The notes: generated by a model from the letters alone, not told the origin. DNA of 64,000 nucleotides from Sporosarcina limicola (GCF_014873855.1 NZ_JADBEL010000003.1:182055-246054), one strand, 5' to 3'. Shown: positions 42,077 to 55,815, numbered from the stretch's first letter. Numbers and translations are program-made.

Positions 42077-43404
42077 CAGCTGAAAAAATGACCAATCTAC
42101 ATTCCCTGCCCATCCCTGATCCTTATCTTGTCTCTGCAACAGATCAATACTATGGTGTGACTTCTTCCTATGAAGAAAAACAGACAAAGAAGAAGAAAAA
42201 GAAGAAGTCATCTATTGATAGGGCAAAACGCCAAAAGTTACGGATATTAATTACCACGTATTGGAATTATCCTGCTGTCGGGGGACTACAAAATTATATA
42301 TCGACTCTTAAAACCGGCTTGGAGAAGTTGGGTCATATTGTTGATATTATTGCACCTAACCAATTTCCAAAGGGGATAGATAAGGGGTTGTACAAGAAAC
42401 TAAACAAGGAAACTAAACAATTTTATATCAATCGCTATGGTTGTTACAGTAACAAGATAGTAAAGGAAAACCGACGTCTATCTTGTTACGAAATGATGTT
42501 AAGAAACATGGATTTAGAGAAATATGATATTTTACACGCACAGGATCGATTTACGGCAAATATATTAGGTAGACTAAACCAATATTATAAAAAGCCACTA
42601 CTCTTTACCCCTCATGGGTTCATGACGCAACGTAAACTTGATTTTAATCTGATTGAACAAGGATCAGTAGAAGAAGCATACTTTTTATCATTGGATAAAA
42701 AAGCTATTGAAAGTTCGGATCACATAATTACCCTGTGTGATGCCTTTCGTCCCATGTTGAAAAAGTTAGGGGCTAAGGATAACAAAATGACAACGATTTA
42801 TACGGGTATTGATTTTAAATCGGAGAATAAACAGAAGCCAAGAACAAAACCAAAAGACAAAACAGTTATTACTTGTATTTCGCGTCTTCGCCCTCGCAAA
42901 GGCCATAAATACTTGTTTGAAGCTCTTGCTTTAATAAAACCTAAATTAAAAAATGTTGATGTTTGGATTGTTGGTGATGGAGAAATGAGAGAAGAGCTTG
43001 AGAGTCAGGTTCAAGCTCTAAAATTAAGCAACGTCACTTTTCTAGGGGGAAGAAAAGATATACCTGAGTTGTTAAGCCAGTCTGATATTTTTGTTCTGCC
43101 AACCACGAGCGACACGTTACCGATTGCGATTATCGAGGCGATGTTTGCCAACAAGGCGATTATTACATCGAATCTTGGTGGTATTCCGGAAATCATTCAG
43201 GATGATCATTCGGGTTTAATTGCTGAACCCAGGAACTCACAACAACTAGCCGAAAAATTATCGCTCCTATTAAGCGACTCCGCATTAAGAGAGACTTTAG
43301 CCCAAAATGCAAGAACTTTCGCGGAAAAGAATTTGGGCAGTACGGATATGGTAACGAAAACAGAAGAAGTATATCTATCCATTAAAGCCAAGGAGGAGGA
43401 ATAG
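42073..43404 (+). CDS. GT4 glycosyltransferase (GT-B fold)
   Basis: 443 residues. A lysine-rich, unstructured N-terminal tail (residues about 32-45 with seven Lys in a row) precedes the GT-B domain: T-Y-W-N-Y-P-A-V-G-G-L-Q-N-Y (about 60-73), H-A-Q-D-R-F, and the donor site I-S-R-L-R-P-R-K-G-H (about 272-281), then P-T-T-S-D-T-L-P-I-A-I-I-E-A-M, the GT4 E-x7-E region. CotSA of the B. subtilis spore coat and BshA are GT4 relatives. ATG 42073 overlaps the deacetylase stop and is eight bases from GGAGG. Donor and acceptor are unknown. Confidence 0.9.
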   Translation: MTAEKMTNLHSLPIPDPYLVSATDQYYGVTSSYEEKQTKKKKKKKSSIDRAKRQKLRILITTYWNYPAVGGLQNYISTLKTGLEKLGHIVDIIAPNQFPKGIDKGLYKKLNKETKQFYINRYGCYSNKIVKENRRLSCYEMMLRNMDLEKYDILHAQDRFTANILGRLNQYYKKPLLFTPHGFMTQRKLDFNLIEQGSVEEAYFLSLDKKAIESSDHIITLCDAFRPMLKKLGAKDNKMTTIYTGIDFKSENKQKPRTKPKDKTVITCISRLRPRKGHKYLFEALALIKPKLKNVDVWIVGDGEMREELESQVQALKLSNVTFLGGRKDIPELLSQSDIFVLPTTSDTLPIAIIEAMFANKAIITSNLGGIPEIIQDDHSGLIAEPRNSQQLAEKLSLLLSDSALRETLAQNARTFAEKNLGSTDMVTKTEEVYLSIKAKEEE

Positions 43405-44583
43405 ATGCGACATGATATTCCAGCGGTTGTGCTTGATTTAAGTGCAACGGGGATCGGTATTGTTCGTAGTTTGAGAAAAAAAGGAATTAGCGTTCATGCG
43501 TACGATATAAAAGGGAAATTTGAAATCGGTAAAACCCGTCATGCAACCTGTGGTATTTGCCCTAATCCCGTTTCTGAAGAAAAGGAATTATTTCAGTTTC
43601 TTATAACTTTGGGGAAAAAGTTTGGCGAGAAACCAGTACTTTATGCGGGATCTGATGACTTTGTCCATTTTATATCCAAACATAGAAGCATATTATATCG
43701 ACACTACCAGTTCTTATTACCGGCACACTCATTAGTTGAAGCAGTGTTAGATAAAAGATTAACATATGAACTGGCCGTTAAACATAACGTGCCATGCCCC
43801 AAAATCTTCGCAATACACGATGAGCAGCAGCTTGAACAAATCATTACTGAAGTTACCTTCCCTTGTATTTTAAAACCTGTCTATTCTTCCGATTTCCGTA
43901 AACGAATCAGTCACCGGTTGTACAAAAAAGTGATTTTGGTAGAGGAGGCATCCCAATTGCGGGAAAAGTACCTCTTTTATCTGCCATTTGGGGAACTGAT
44001 GCTTCAAGAAATCATTCCGGGAGACGAGACCGGCATTTATTCGGTTAAAACATTTTTTGATGACAAGATGAATTTGATTGGGATGTATATGAATCAAAAA
44101 ATCCATCAATTTCCGCCTGACTTTGGCTCCTCTGCTATGGTCCTAAGTATAAGAGATGAAGAAGTGATTCAAAAGGCTGTTTCTTTCCTCTCACAGCTAC
44201 AATTTAAAGGATTGGCCATTACAGAATTCAAAAGGGATCAAAGGGATGGAGAGTTAAAGTTTATTGAAATTAATTCGAGAGTTGGACTCACACAAAGGTT
44301 ATCGATTGCATGCGGTGTTGATTTAGCCTATCTGTACTATTTGTCACTTACTGGTCAAAATCCGTCGCCTGTAACGAGTCAACGAGAAGGGGTCAAATGG
44401 GTTTATCTTGTCCGTGATTTTATTTCATTTCTTCAAAAACGAAGAGATGGAAAGATGACAATTGCCAAATGGATCAAGGGTCTATCAGGAAAAAAAGTAG
44501 AAGCGCTATTTGCTTGGGATGATCCACTTCCCTTTATACGAAGTTTTATTTCCCACCTACGGAATCTATGGGTAAGACGTTAA
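43405..44583 (+). CDS. ATP-grasp carboxylate-amine ligase
   Basis: 392 residues. N-terminal Rossmann-like domain (V-V-L-D-L-S-A-T-G-I-G-I-V-R-S-L), ATP-grasp core with C-I-L-K-P-V-Y-S-S (about 153-161), L-M-L-Q-E-I-I-P-G-D-E and the metal site L-K-F-I-E-I-N-S-R-V-G (about 288-298). It resembles COG3919-type ligases common in polysaccharide clusters, including D-aspartate ligase-like enzymes. It starts directly after the GT stop with AAGGAGGAGG. In this context it would put an amino acid or other acid on the sugar amine freed by the deacetylase; this is inference. Confidence 0.85.
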   Translation: MRHDIPAVVLDLSATGIGIVRSLRKKGISVHAYDIKGKFEIGKTRHATCGICPNPVSEEKELFQFLITLGKKFGEKPVLYAGSDDFVHFISKHRSILYRHYQFLLPAHSLVEAVLDKRLTYELAVKHNVPCPKIFAIHDEQQLEQIITEVTFPCILKPVYSSDFRKRISHRLYKKVILVEEASQLREKYLFYLPFGELMLQEIIPGDETGIYSVKTFFDDKMNLIGMYMNQKIHQFPPDFGSSAMVLSIRDEEVIQKAVSFLSQLQFKGLAITEFKRDQRDGELKFIEINSRVGLTQRLSIACGVDLAYLYYLSLTGQNPSPVTSQREGVKWVYLVRDFISFLQKRRDGKMTIAKWIKGLSGKKVEALFAWDDPLPFIRSFISHLRNLWVRR

Positions 44584-44613
44584 AAATCTATTTAAAAAGG
44601 AGTGAACTTACCT

Positions 44614-45684
44614 TTGAGTAGTAACGACGAAATTATAAGGCAATGGAGGCATTTTGGTTGGAATGATAAGTTTAAAAACGTTCTTGGTAAAAACGTTAAA
44701 TTAGTAGAGAAGAAAATAGAGTGCCTTAAAAATTCACGTGAGAAGACGAGTATATGGAAATTATTAGTAACCTATGAAATGGAAACCATTCCGATTGTGC
44801 TTAAAATTTACAAACCGCCACTGAAAGAAAATCATATTGTGGAAGTGAATATGTATCAAAAAGCCAATAAAGTTCTACATGAATTTATGCCGAAAGTATA
44901 TTGGATTGAGCAAAATGTAAACGCCGGAGAAATCTGGATGTTTATTGAGTATGTGAGGCCATTACGCGGACAAATTAAACTTGTCCCAAAACACTTTAAT
45001 AACATCATTCCAACCGTGGCGAAGTTTCATGCTGCAACATTTGAGAATCGCATATTGCAGCATGGAGACATTTTCAATTCTTGGCTCCCCTATTATGATT
45101 CAAAGTCGATGGTTTTAGAAAGAAGTAAACATATTGAAAAAACAAAGGAATACTTCGATTTGGCAATGAAGGATCCTGGTTTAAGGGGATTAGTGGAACC
45201 CAGCTATAATGTCATCCAACAGATTTTACAAAAAGGCCCCGTATTTTTCCCTGAAATGAAGGGAAGCGGACAGAGCCTTATACACGGAGATCTCCATGTT
45301 CATAATATTAGCTGTCAAAATGCAAGCGAGAATCCAGATTGGGGGATTCGATTAGTTGATTGGGAGTCTGCAAAATATGCTCCTGGATGGTTTGATCTTG
45401 TAGTTCTTGTGGAAATATTAATCGATTTTCGCAAGGATTGGCAAAACGACGCTGAAGAAATTCGAAAACATTGTGTACATTTATACAGCGAGGAAATGAA
45501 AAAGCATGGGATTACATTTCAGACGGATCCACTGCAGCTCTTGAAGATGACCTATTTACAGAGAACCTTAGAGAAAAGGCTGCTTAATCACTTACGCAGA
45601 GTATTAAGGGGTGAAAAAAGTGCACTTCTAGAAAGGTATTTGGAAAAAACGATAGTTTGGGGGAAAGAACTGGGATTATATTAA
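44614..45684 (+). CDS. APH/CotS-type phosphotransferase
   Basis: About 356 residues. Kinase-like fold: the lysine strand I-V-L-K-I-Y-K (about 71-77), catalytic loop L-I-H-G-D-L-H-V-H-N (about 227-236) and D-W-E-S-A-K-Y (about 253-259) in the place of DFG. CotS, a spore coat protein of B. subtilis encoded beside the GT CotSA, belongs to the same family, and this GT-plus-APH neighbourhood is similar. The start may be TTG 44614 (eleven bases from AAGGAG) or GTG 44602, which overlaps it. Likely a small-molecule or sugar kinase. Confidence 0.83.
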   Translation: MSSNDEIIRQWRHFGWNDKFKNVLGKNVKLVEKKIECLKNSREKTSIWKLLVTYEMETIPIVLKIYKPPLKENHIVEVNMYQKANKVLHEFMPKVYWIEQNVNAGEIWMFIEYVRPLRGQIKLVPKHFNNIIPTVAKFHAATFENRILQHGDIFNSWLPYYDSKSMVLERSKHIEKTKEYFDLAMKDPGLRGLVEPSYNVIQQILQKGPVFFPEMKGSGQSLIHGDLHVHNISCQNASENPDWGIRLVDWESAKYAPGWFDLVVLVEILIDFRKDWQNDAEEIRKHCVHLYSEEMKKHGITFQTDPLQLLKMTYLQRTLEKRLLNHLRRVLRGEKSALLERYLEKTIVWGKELGLY

Positions 45685-45757
45685 TGTATCCGGACAGAAC
45701 ATAAATCAAGTGTAAGAGGAGATTTTAAATAAGAATTCAAAAGGTTGGGAAATTACC

Positions 45758-46684
45758 ATGAAAATACTAGTTACTGGAGGAGCCGGATTTATCGGTTCCC
45801 ATGTTGTTGAGTTATTAATTCAATGCGGACATGAGACGGTCATCGTTGATAATTTTTATACGGGTAAAAAAGATGCTGTTCCTCCTCAAGTCCATATAAT
45901 TGAAATGGATATTAATTCGCCCCAAATGGAAGGAGTCTTTGCAAGTGAAAAACCAGATGTAGTTATCCATCTGGCGGCTCAAGTGGATGTCGGGATATCA
46001 ATACAAAACCCCGTATATGATGCTGAACAAAATATTCTAGGTACCATCCGTTTACTAAACTATTGCCAAAAGTATAATGTACAAAAAGTAATTTTTTCAT
46101 CCTCTTGTGCCGTGTATGGAGAAACCACTGATTGTAGTATAACCGAATTATTTCCCATCAAGCCCCTATCCTTTTACGGTCTTTCCAAATACACCTCAGA
46201 AAGGTACATTCAACTTTTCAACAACCTTAACCAAGTACCTTTTACCATTTTAAGATATGCCAATGTTTACGGTCCAAGACAAACCTCTATAGGCGAGGGG
46301 GGGGTTATTTCAATTTTTTTCGAGAAGATTTTGAATGGGGAAACTCCATTTGTATATGGAAGCGGTGAGCAAACTCGAGATTTTGTTTATGTGAAAGATA
46401 TTGCAATGGCTAATGTGCTAGCTATAAATAAAGGAACAAACGGAATCTTCAATATTGGATGTAATACGAAGACAAGTGTAAACGGGCTCTTGAAGATGAT
46501 GACGTCGCTCGCAACAGTTCACATTACTCCTATTGCCAAGCCAGCACGTGATGGAGATATTCAACATAGTCGATTGGATAATACGAAAGCGGCAACCATC
46601 TTAGGTTGGAAACCATCCTATGAATTGCTTACCGGGTTAAGTGATACTTTCAATTATTATAAAGAGATAAATGAAGGTAAATAG
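45758..46684 (+). CDS. NAD-dependent NDP-sugar epimerase/dehydratase
   Basis: 308 residues of the extended SDR type. V-T-G-G-A-G-F-I-G-S-H (about 5-15), H-L-A-A-Q-V-D, S-S-S-C-A-V-Y-G and the catalytic F-Y-G-L-S-K-Y (Tyr-Lys near 145-149), then R-Y-A-N-V-Y-G-P-R-Q. This matches UDP-glucose/GlcNAc 4-epimerase-like enzymes (GalE group). It would supply the sugar nucleotide for the GT of this island. It lies 73 bases after the APH-type gene with AAGGTTGGGA before the ATG. Confidence 0.9.
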   Translation: MKILVTGGAGFIGSHVVELLIQCGHETVIVDNFYTGKKDAVPPQVHIIEMDINSPQMEGVFASEKPDVVIHLAAQVDVGISIQNPVYDAEQNILGTIRLLNYCQKYNVQKVIFSSSCAVYGETTDCSITELFPIKPLSFYGLSKYTSERYIQLFNNLNQVPFTILRYANVYGPRQTSIGEGGVISIFFEKILNGETPFVYGSGEQTRDFVYVKDIAMANVLAINKGTNGIFNIGCNTKTSVNGLLKMMTSLATVHITPIAKPARDGDIQHSRLDNTKAATILGWKPSYELLTGLSDTFNYYKEINEGK

Positions 46685-46752
46685 AAATTTTATGGGAATG
46701 AAAAAAGTAGAAAAAGAACCATAATACCACAAATAAAGGGAGTGCTTCCGTA

Positions 46753-47322
46753 ATGGAGGAATATCGGTCGATAATAGGCACTAATGAAGGAACTGTCAGT
46801 ATTAAAGATTTAGAGGGATACAAGCCGATTGGAAAGGGAGCAGATGGGTCGGTCTTTCAATTGACATCTGAACGCTGCATTAAAATTTTTGAAAAGGAAC
46901 AAACAAAAGAATTGGAACTGAAAGCACTGCAAGTGGGACAATCATCTCTCGTTATTCCTAGACTTTATGAGGATGGACAAAACTATATAATCATGGAGTA
47001 TGTAAATGGAATTTCTCTTCCCCAGTATCTAAAAAAAGAGAAGCAACTGCCAGAACCAATAGTGGAAAAAATTCTAGCTATGTTGATGGAATTGAAAAAA
47101 GTAGGATTCGAGAGACACGATACAGAGGTCCGTCATATTTTATTCAATGAAGACATGGACATAAAAGTGATCGATCTTAAGAGGGCATTCGGAACAGTTA
47201 GATCTAACCCTACAAAATTATTAAAAGGAATAAAGAAGAAAGGGTATTTAGAAGAGTTCTTGAAACATGTGAACAAACTTGATTCAGCCCTTTATAAGGA
47301 ATGGAAAAGTATTATTGATTGA
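46753..47322 (+). CDS. Mini protein-kinase-like protein (YrzF-type)
   Basis: 189 residues, shorter than a normal kinase. Glycine loop I-G-K-G-A-D-G-S-V-F (about 27-36), lysine in C-I-K-I-F (about 46), hinge I-M-E-Y-V-N-G, a catalytic-loop-like F-E-R-H-D-T-E-V-R-H and V-I-D-L-K-R-A-F in the place of DFG. The C-lobe is reduced. It resembles the small B. subtilis kinases YrzF/YbdM. AAAGGGAG precedes the ATG. Last gene of island 2; its target is unknown. Confidence 0.75.
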   Translation: MEEYRSIIGTNEGTVSIKDLEGYKPIGKGADGSVFQLTSERCIKIFEKEQTKELELKALQVGQSSLVIPRLYEDGQNYIIMEYVNGISLPQYLKKEKQLPEPIVEKILAMLMELKKVGFERHDTEVRHILFNEDMDIKVIDLKRAFGTVRSNPTKLLKGIKKKGYLEEFLKHVNKLDSALYKEWKSIID

Positions 47323-47433
47323 CAAAATTCTAAACCAGTTGACTAAAATACATGTCAGTTAAATAGATTAAAATGCGCTACAACATTTATGTGTGAATCT
47401 ACAACAAGAAAACGGGAGTCCTTTTATTGGATA

Positions 47434-47466
47434 AAAAAGCGTGAGGCAATGGCCATCACGCTTTTT
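47434..47466 (+). terminator. Bidirectional terminator at the end of island 2
   Basis: AAAAAGCGTGA (47434-47444) pairs with TCACGCTTTTT (47456-47466). Its right arm includes the stop of the HesB-like gene. Confidence 0.85.
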
Positions 47467-47749
47467 CATATGTGTAGACGAGTTCGTTCAACTCGGGATT
47501 GACGTTGACATGCAGGTTGTGGTCAACGAAAAACCATTTATCGCGGCGTTCGATATAGAACTGGACGCCGTTGTGCACTGTTTCAATAGCTGCTTCATCA
47601 GGCTGTTCCTTCATGACGCCTAGTGAAAACCCTTCGTGTAGGGGACTTGATCCACCATATCTGGCGAAAAATTTTATGCTGTCGCCAGATAGGGTGTGCA
47701 TCTCTTCTTTGAACCAGTTCAACGCCTCATCAGATACTATGATCTTCAT
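47456..47749 (-). CDS. HesB/IscA-like protein (YneR-like)
   Basis: 97 residues of the HesB-like fold (M-K-I-I-V-S-D-E-A-L-N-W-F...I-K-F-F-A-R-Y-G-G-S-S). The three Cys of IscA-type Fe-S carriers are absent, as in the YneR group, so it is probably not a classical cluster scaffold. It lies between the islands and plsY, as yneR does in B. subtilis, and reads the same way as plsY (39 bases downstream of it). ATG 47749 was chosen over an in-frame GTG nine bases upstream. Confidence 0.85.
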   Translation of the reverse strand: MKIIVSDEALNWFKEEMHTLSGDSIKFFARYGGSSPLHEGFSLGVMKEQPDEAAIETVHNGVQFYIERRDKWFFVDHNLHVNVNPELNELVYTYEKA

Positions 47750-47787
47750 CTGCCACACCCGCCTTTTTCGTTGTTACACCTATTGTA

Positions 47788-48390
47788 TTACAACCACTTT
47801 ACTTTTGGCTCGGTTCCAGCTTTGATCCTGGCAATATTCGTCCGATGCCTATAAAAAATGAAAGAACCTAAAAGACCAACCATAATCAGTAAGTAGACGT
47901 CGCCGGTACGGAAATAATAGATGATGCTGTACGAAAATCCCACAATCGAAACAACCATCGAAGACAATGATACCATCTTCGTTAATTTCAAGACGATTAA
48001 AAATGTCACAAGTACAAGCACGAAAACAGGCCAGTCATAGCCAAGTAGCACGCCGCCGGATGTGGCAACTGCTTTTCCTCCTTTGAAACTAGCGAAGACA
48101 GGATACATATGACCAACAACTGCAAGAACGCCTGGAATAAGCGGATGGACGTCAACATTTTCGAAAAACGGTAGGAGTAGCAGAAGGACAGCGATTGTCC
48201 CTTTTAAAATATCCAAGATGGTTACAGTCAGTCCTGCCCTTTTCCCAAGGACACGGAATGTATTTGTTGCACCAAGGTTACCGCTGCCATGTTGCCGGAC
48301 ATCGGTTTTGTAGAACAGTTTCCCCAGCCATAATGCGGATGGAATCGAGCCAAGTAAATAGGCGGCAAGTAAAAGTATGATAAGTTCCAT
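47788..48390 (-). CDS. plsY: Glycerol-3-phosphate acyltransferase
   Basis: 200 residues, five transmembrane helices. It acylates sn-glycerol-3-phosphate from acyl-phosphate, the first step of phospholipid synthesis. PlsY loops are clear: G-S-I-P-S-A near the start, the glycine-rich H-G-S-G-N-L-G-A-T-N (about 35-44) and F-K-G-G-K-A-V-A-T (about 102-110). It is divergent from parE, as in B. subtilis. Confidence 0.97.
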   Translation of the reverse strand: MELIILLLAAYLLGSIPSALWLGKLFYKTDVRQHGSGNLGATNTFRVLGKRAGLTVTILDILKGTIAVLLLLLPFFENVDVHPLIPGVLAVVGHMYPVFASFKGGKAVATSGGVLLGYDWPVFVLVLVTFLIVLKLTKMVSLSSMVVSIVGFSYSIIYYFRTGDVYLLIMVGLLGSFIFYRHRTNIARIKAGTEPKVKWL

Positions 48391-48546
48391 TGTCTACTCC
48401 TTTATGATTTGTTTATGTATAAGTCTCAGTTTAGCAGAACGGCATAGCTCCGACAATGGGCAGGATACGATGATTAAGAAGAAGAATTCACAAAATGACG
48501 GGACTCCGAACATTTGATTCATAATGTGTATTTTTTCCTCTCACCA

Positions 48547-48575
48547 TTGCATTTGAATGCTTTCTTCTATACAAT
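48547..48575 (+). promoter_or_regulatory. Probable promoter of parE-parC
   Basis: TTGCAT (48547-48552), 17 bases, TACAAT (48570-48575), about 97 bases upstream of the parE start. Confidence 0.65.
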
Positions 48576-48632
48576 GAGTTGGACAAGATACCCTAAACGT
48601 TGATTTGACAACCTTTAGCGGAAGCGATATGA

Positions 48633-53080
<4,448 letters not shown>

Positions 53081-53089
53081 ATTTGATTA

Positions 53090-53119
53090 AGTCACGGGTA
53101 AAAACCCCGTGACTTTTTG
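53090..53119 (+). terminator. Terminator of parE-parC
   Basis: AGTCACGGG (53090-53098) pairs with CCCGTGACT (53106-53114), then T residues. Confidence 0.85.
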
Positions 53120-53174
53120 CATTGTCTGCCGTATAATAATTCGAAACACGAAGTAATAGAACGGGGTTAGAGGT

Positions 53175-54368
53175 ATGTGGAAAAATCGCAACGTCTGGAT
53201 TATCTTAACAGGCGAAATGATTGCAGGCTTGGGTTTATGGACAGGAATTATTGGGAATCTGGAATTCTTACAAGAAAAAATCCCTTCAAACTTCGTCAAA
53301 GCTATGATTCTATCTGTTGGTTTACTTGCAGGTATCCTAGCAGGTCCGCTTGCAGGGAAAGTTATTGATCAGTCCAAAAAGAAATCGGTTCTACTTATTT
53401 CAGGATTCGGCCGGATGGTTAGTGTAGTGTTCATGCTAATCGCAATTGCTACCGATTCCATCTGGTGGATGATTGCATTCATGGTTTGTATTCAACTATC
53501 CGCTACATTTTACTTCCCGGCACTTCAAGCAACCATTCCGCTCGTTGTAAAAGATAATGACCTACTTTCGATGAATGGCTGGCATATGAACGTCGCAACG
53601 ATTGCGCGAGTCGCCGGTACCGCACTTGCTGGAATCATGCTTGTCTATTGGTCAATCGCATCTCTCTACTGGATCTCGATGCTTGCATATGGCTTACTAT
53701 TGCTTTTCACAATGATGTTGCGTATCGATGAAGGAGAGGGCAGGGAAGCCCAGGTGAAGAGTCCGAATAATAAAGGGGGATTCATGGAAGTCTTCCCAGT
53801 CTTGAAGGCGTATCCCGCTATAGGCATGACGCTTATTATGACGCTTATCCCAGTCCTTTTTTTGGGTTCATTCAACTTAATCGTCATTAATATCAGTGAA
53901 ATACAGGATTCTTCCTCAATAAAAGGACTCATTTATACATTTGAAGGAATGGCATTTATGCTCGGTGCTGCTTTTGTAAAAATCATTTCGATAAGGTGGA
54001 AAACAACAACAGTTATCTTCTTCTTTGCCGGTATGGTGGCAATTGCAGAATTCATGTTGTATTTTGCAGATAATGCGATAATCACGTTAGCCGCATTTTC
54101 CGTATTGGGATTTGCACTGGGTTGTTTCTACCCGACAGCAATGGTCGTATTTCAGAAACAAATGCCAAAAGAGTACCACGGTCGATTTTTCTCGTTCCGG
54201 AATATGCTGGATCGGATCATGTTCCAGGTAGTTTTATTAACAGCAGGCGCATTCCTCGATATCGTAGGATTGCAAACAATGGTAGTCATATTCGGTGTGA
54301 TTAGTTTAAGTTTGACAACGCTGTTTTTCTATCAAATGAAGCGTAGAAATATCACATTGGAACAATAA
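53175..54368 (+). CDS. MFS transporter
   Basis: 397 residues, 11-12 transmembrane helices (first I-L-T-G-E-M-I-A-G-L-G-L-W). It keeps an MFS-like loop 2-3 (G-K-V-I-D-Q-S-K-K-K). It resembles the macrolide-efflux-like group and is a different subfamily from the gene at 12.7 kb. ATG 53175 has GGTTAGAGG upstream. Single gene between two hairpins. Substrate unknown. Confidence 0.88.
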   Translation: MWKNRNVWIILTGEMIAGLGLWTGIIGNLEFLQEKIPSNFVKAMILSVGLLAGILAGPLAGKVIDQSKKKSVLLISGFGRMVSVVFMLIAIATDSIWWMIAFMVCIQLSATFYFPALQATIPLVVKDNDLLSMNGWHMNVATIARVAGTALAGIMLVYWSIASLYWISMLAYGLLLLFTMMLRIDEGEGREAQVKSPNNKGGFMEVFPVLKAYPAIGMTLIMTLIPVLFLGSFNLIVINISEIQDSSSIKGLIYTFEGMAFMLGAAFVKIISIRWKTTTVIFFFAGMVAIAEFMLYFADNAIITLAAFSVLGFALGCFYPTAMVVFQKQMPKEYHGRFFSFRNMLDRIMFQVVLLTAGAFLDIVGLQTMVVIFGVISLSLTTLFFYQMKRRNITLEQ

Positions 54369-54377
54369 GAAAAGAAA

Positions 54378-54409
54378 ACCACCGCAGAAAGTATTTTACT
54401 TTTTGCGGT
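54378..54409 (+). terminator. Terminator of the MFS gene
   Basis: CACCGCA and AAAGT pair with ACTTT and TGCGGTG around ATTTT, with one bulged base; the tail is not T-rich. Confidence 0.6.
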
Positions 54410-54550
54410 GTATACGCGTATGAAGTAGGGGATAGGATGAAACTAAATTGGACGATGATGATTTTGTACGGATATTCAATGCTTTTTTTGCTGTAATTGA
54501 AAGTAAATATGGTTGATTTTATAAAAAACTATCGGTAGGGAGAGAAAAAA

Positions 54551-54931
54551 ATGATTACTAAAATCGGTCAAGTTATGCTATATGTAAACAATCAAGATGA
54601 GACATTAAAATTTTGGACAGAAAAAGTAGGGTTTAGCGTTATTTCAGAAGAAAATAACGGCCAAGGAATGAAATGGATTGAAATTGCTCCAACAAAGGAT
54701 GCGGAAACAAGTATCATACTCCACAATAAGGAACTCATTGCTAAAATGCAGCCAGAATTAAATCTTCAAACGCCTTCGTTATTGTTTTTCTCGGATAATC
54801 TTGATAAGTTATACAAAGAACTTTCGGATAAAAGTATCACAGTCGGGGATATTGTAAATATGCCTTCTGGTAGCGTATTTAACTTTGCGGATAATGAGGG
54901 AAATTATTTTGCGGTTATGGAAAGAAAGTGA
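54551..54931 (+). CDS. VOC-family (glyoxalase/bleomycin-resistance fold) protein
   Basis: 126 residues with two beta-alpha-beta-beta-beta repeats: Q-V-M-L-Y-V-N-N-Q-D-E-T-L-K-F-W near the start and F-N-F-A-D-N-E-G-N-Y-F-A-V at the end. The final metal-ligand Glu position is E118-like (N-E-G-N). Such single-copy VOC proteins can be resistance or isomerase proteins. GTAGGGAGAG precedes the ATG. First of a row of small resistance-like genes. Confidence 0.88.
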   Translation: MITKIGQVMLYVNNQDETLKFWTEKVGFSVISEENNGQGMKWIEIAPTKDAETSIILHNKELIAKMQPELNLQTPSLLFFSDNLDKLYKELSDKSITVGDIVNMPSGSVFNFADNEGNYFAVMERK

Positions 54932-54973
54932 ATTATAGTAGGTGTGCAATAAAATTGGAATAGTAAAGTGAAA

Positions 54974-55012
54974 CAAAACCACCACAGGAGTTATTTTCTG
55001 TCGTGGTTTTGT
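54974..55012 (+). terminator. Terminator of the VOC gene
   Basis: AAAACCACCACAG and CTGTCGTGGTTTT form a stem with one mismatch, followed by GTTTTT. Confidence 0.8.
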
Positions 55013-55305
55013 TTTTATCGAAGAAGAAATGAGTTTGTAACGAGGATTTAAATGAGTATTCTGTTATAATGTTACTGAATGCCTTGAACATAGTGATAGT
55101 TGAGAGTTGGAGTGGTTTTGTGAAATACAATCTTTTAAGATGCTCGGCTTAGTGGGCTATAGATTTTTACTTAGTATTTCTCCTGGTAACCCGTCAATGT
55201 TTGACATATTCATATTATTGCCACGACTGTAGATTGATTTGATGTGAAAATTTGTTAAGCTTAAATTAGAAATTTAGAGCATCGAAGAATACGAGGTGGA
55301 CTTTA
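55013..55305. other. Degenerate region before the MFS fragment
   Basis: About 290 bases without a gene. Frames near 55121-55190 have a basic start and hydrophobic pieces broken by stops, which could be the ruined 5' half of the MFS gene that follows. Not provable by eye. Confidence 0.35.
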
Positions 55306-55815
55306 ATGAGAATTTGGAAGAAGTACTTACTGGACTTGGGACTGTCTGACCAAATGTACGGACTCATCGTCAGCATTGCAGGTGTAGGTGCATTACTAGG
55401 CGCAGTGGCTTCAGCTGCCTTTGCAAAACGCTTCTCATTACAGATGTATCTAGGTATTGGGATGATTTTAACAGCAGTTGGTTATTTGTTGTTCTATAGT
55501 GCGGTTGGTTTTTTGACAGCAACAGGAGCCTTTATCTTTTTAGGATTCTTTATGACATTTGGTAATGCAGGTTATGATACGTTTTATCAGAAAAATGTTC
55601 CGACAACAATCATGGGACGTTTTGGTAGTTTAGCATCGATGTTTCAAAGTTTACTGCAAATTGTGTTTACCTTTATTTTAGGCTTGGTGTCAGAGTGGTT
55701 CTCATTACAAATGGTAGCCATCGGATTTGCTTCTATTGCAGTATTCGTAACATTAATACTTTGTATTCAAATAGTTAGTAAGCAGCATAAACAGTATTAT
55801 GAAGAAGTAAATTAA
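55306..55815 (+). pseudogene. C-terminal half of an MFS transporter
   Basis: 169 residues covering about five or six transmembrane helices (L-I-V-S-I-A-G-V-G-A-L-L-G-A, then F-F-M-T-F-G-N-A-G-Y-D-T). MFS proteins need about 400 residues, so the first six helices are missing. GAGGTGG before ATG 55306 might still allow translation. Most likely a 5'-deleted gene. Confidence 0.7.

Noticed and set aside
41420..43404. Naming the deacetylase and GT4 genes bshB and bshA
   Set aside because: Sequence supports only the families. The GT has an extra Lys-rich tail and the neighbours (ATP-grasp, kinase, epimerase) do not fit the standard bacillithiol genes.
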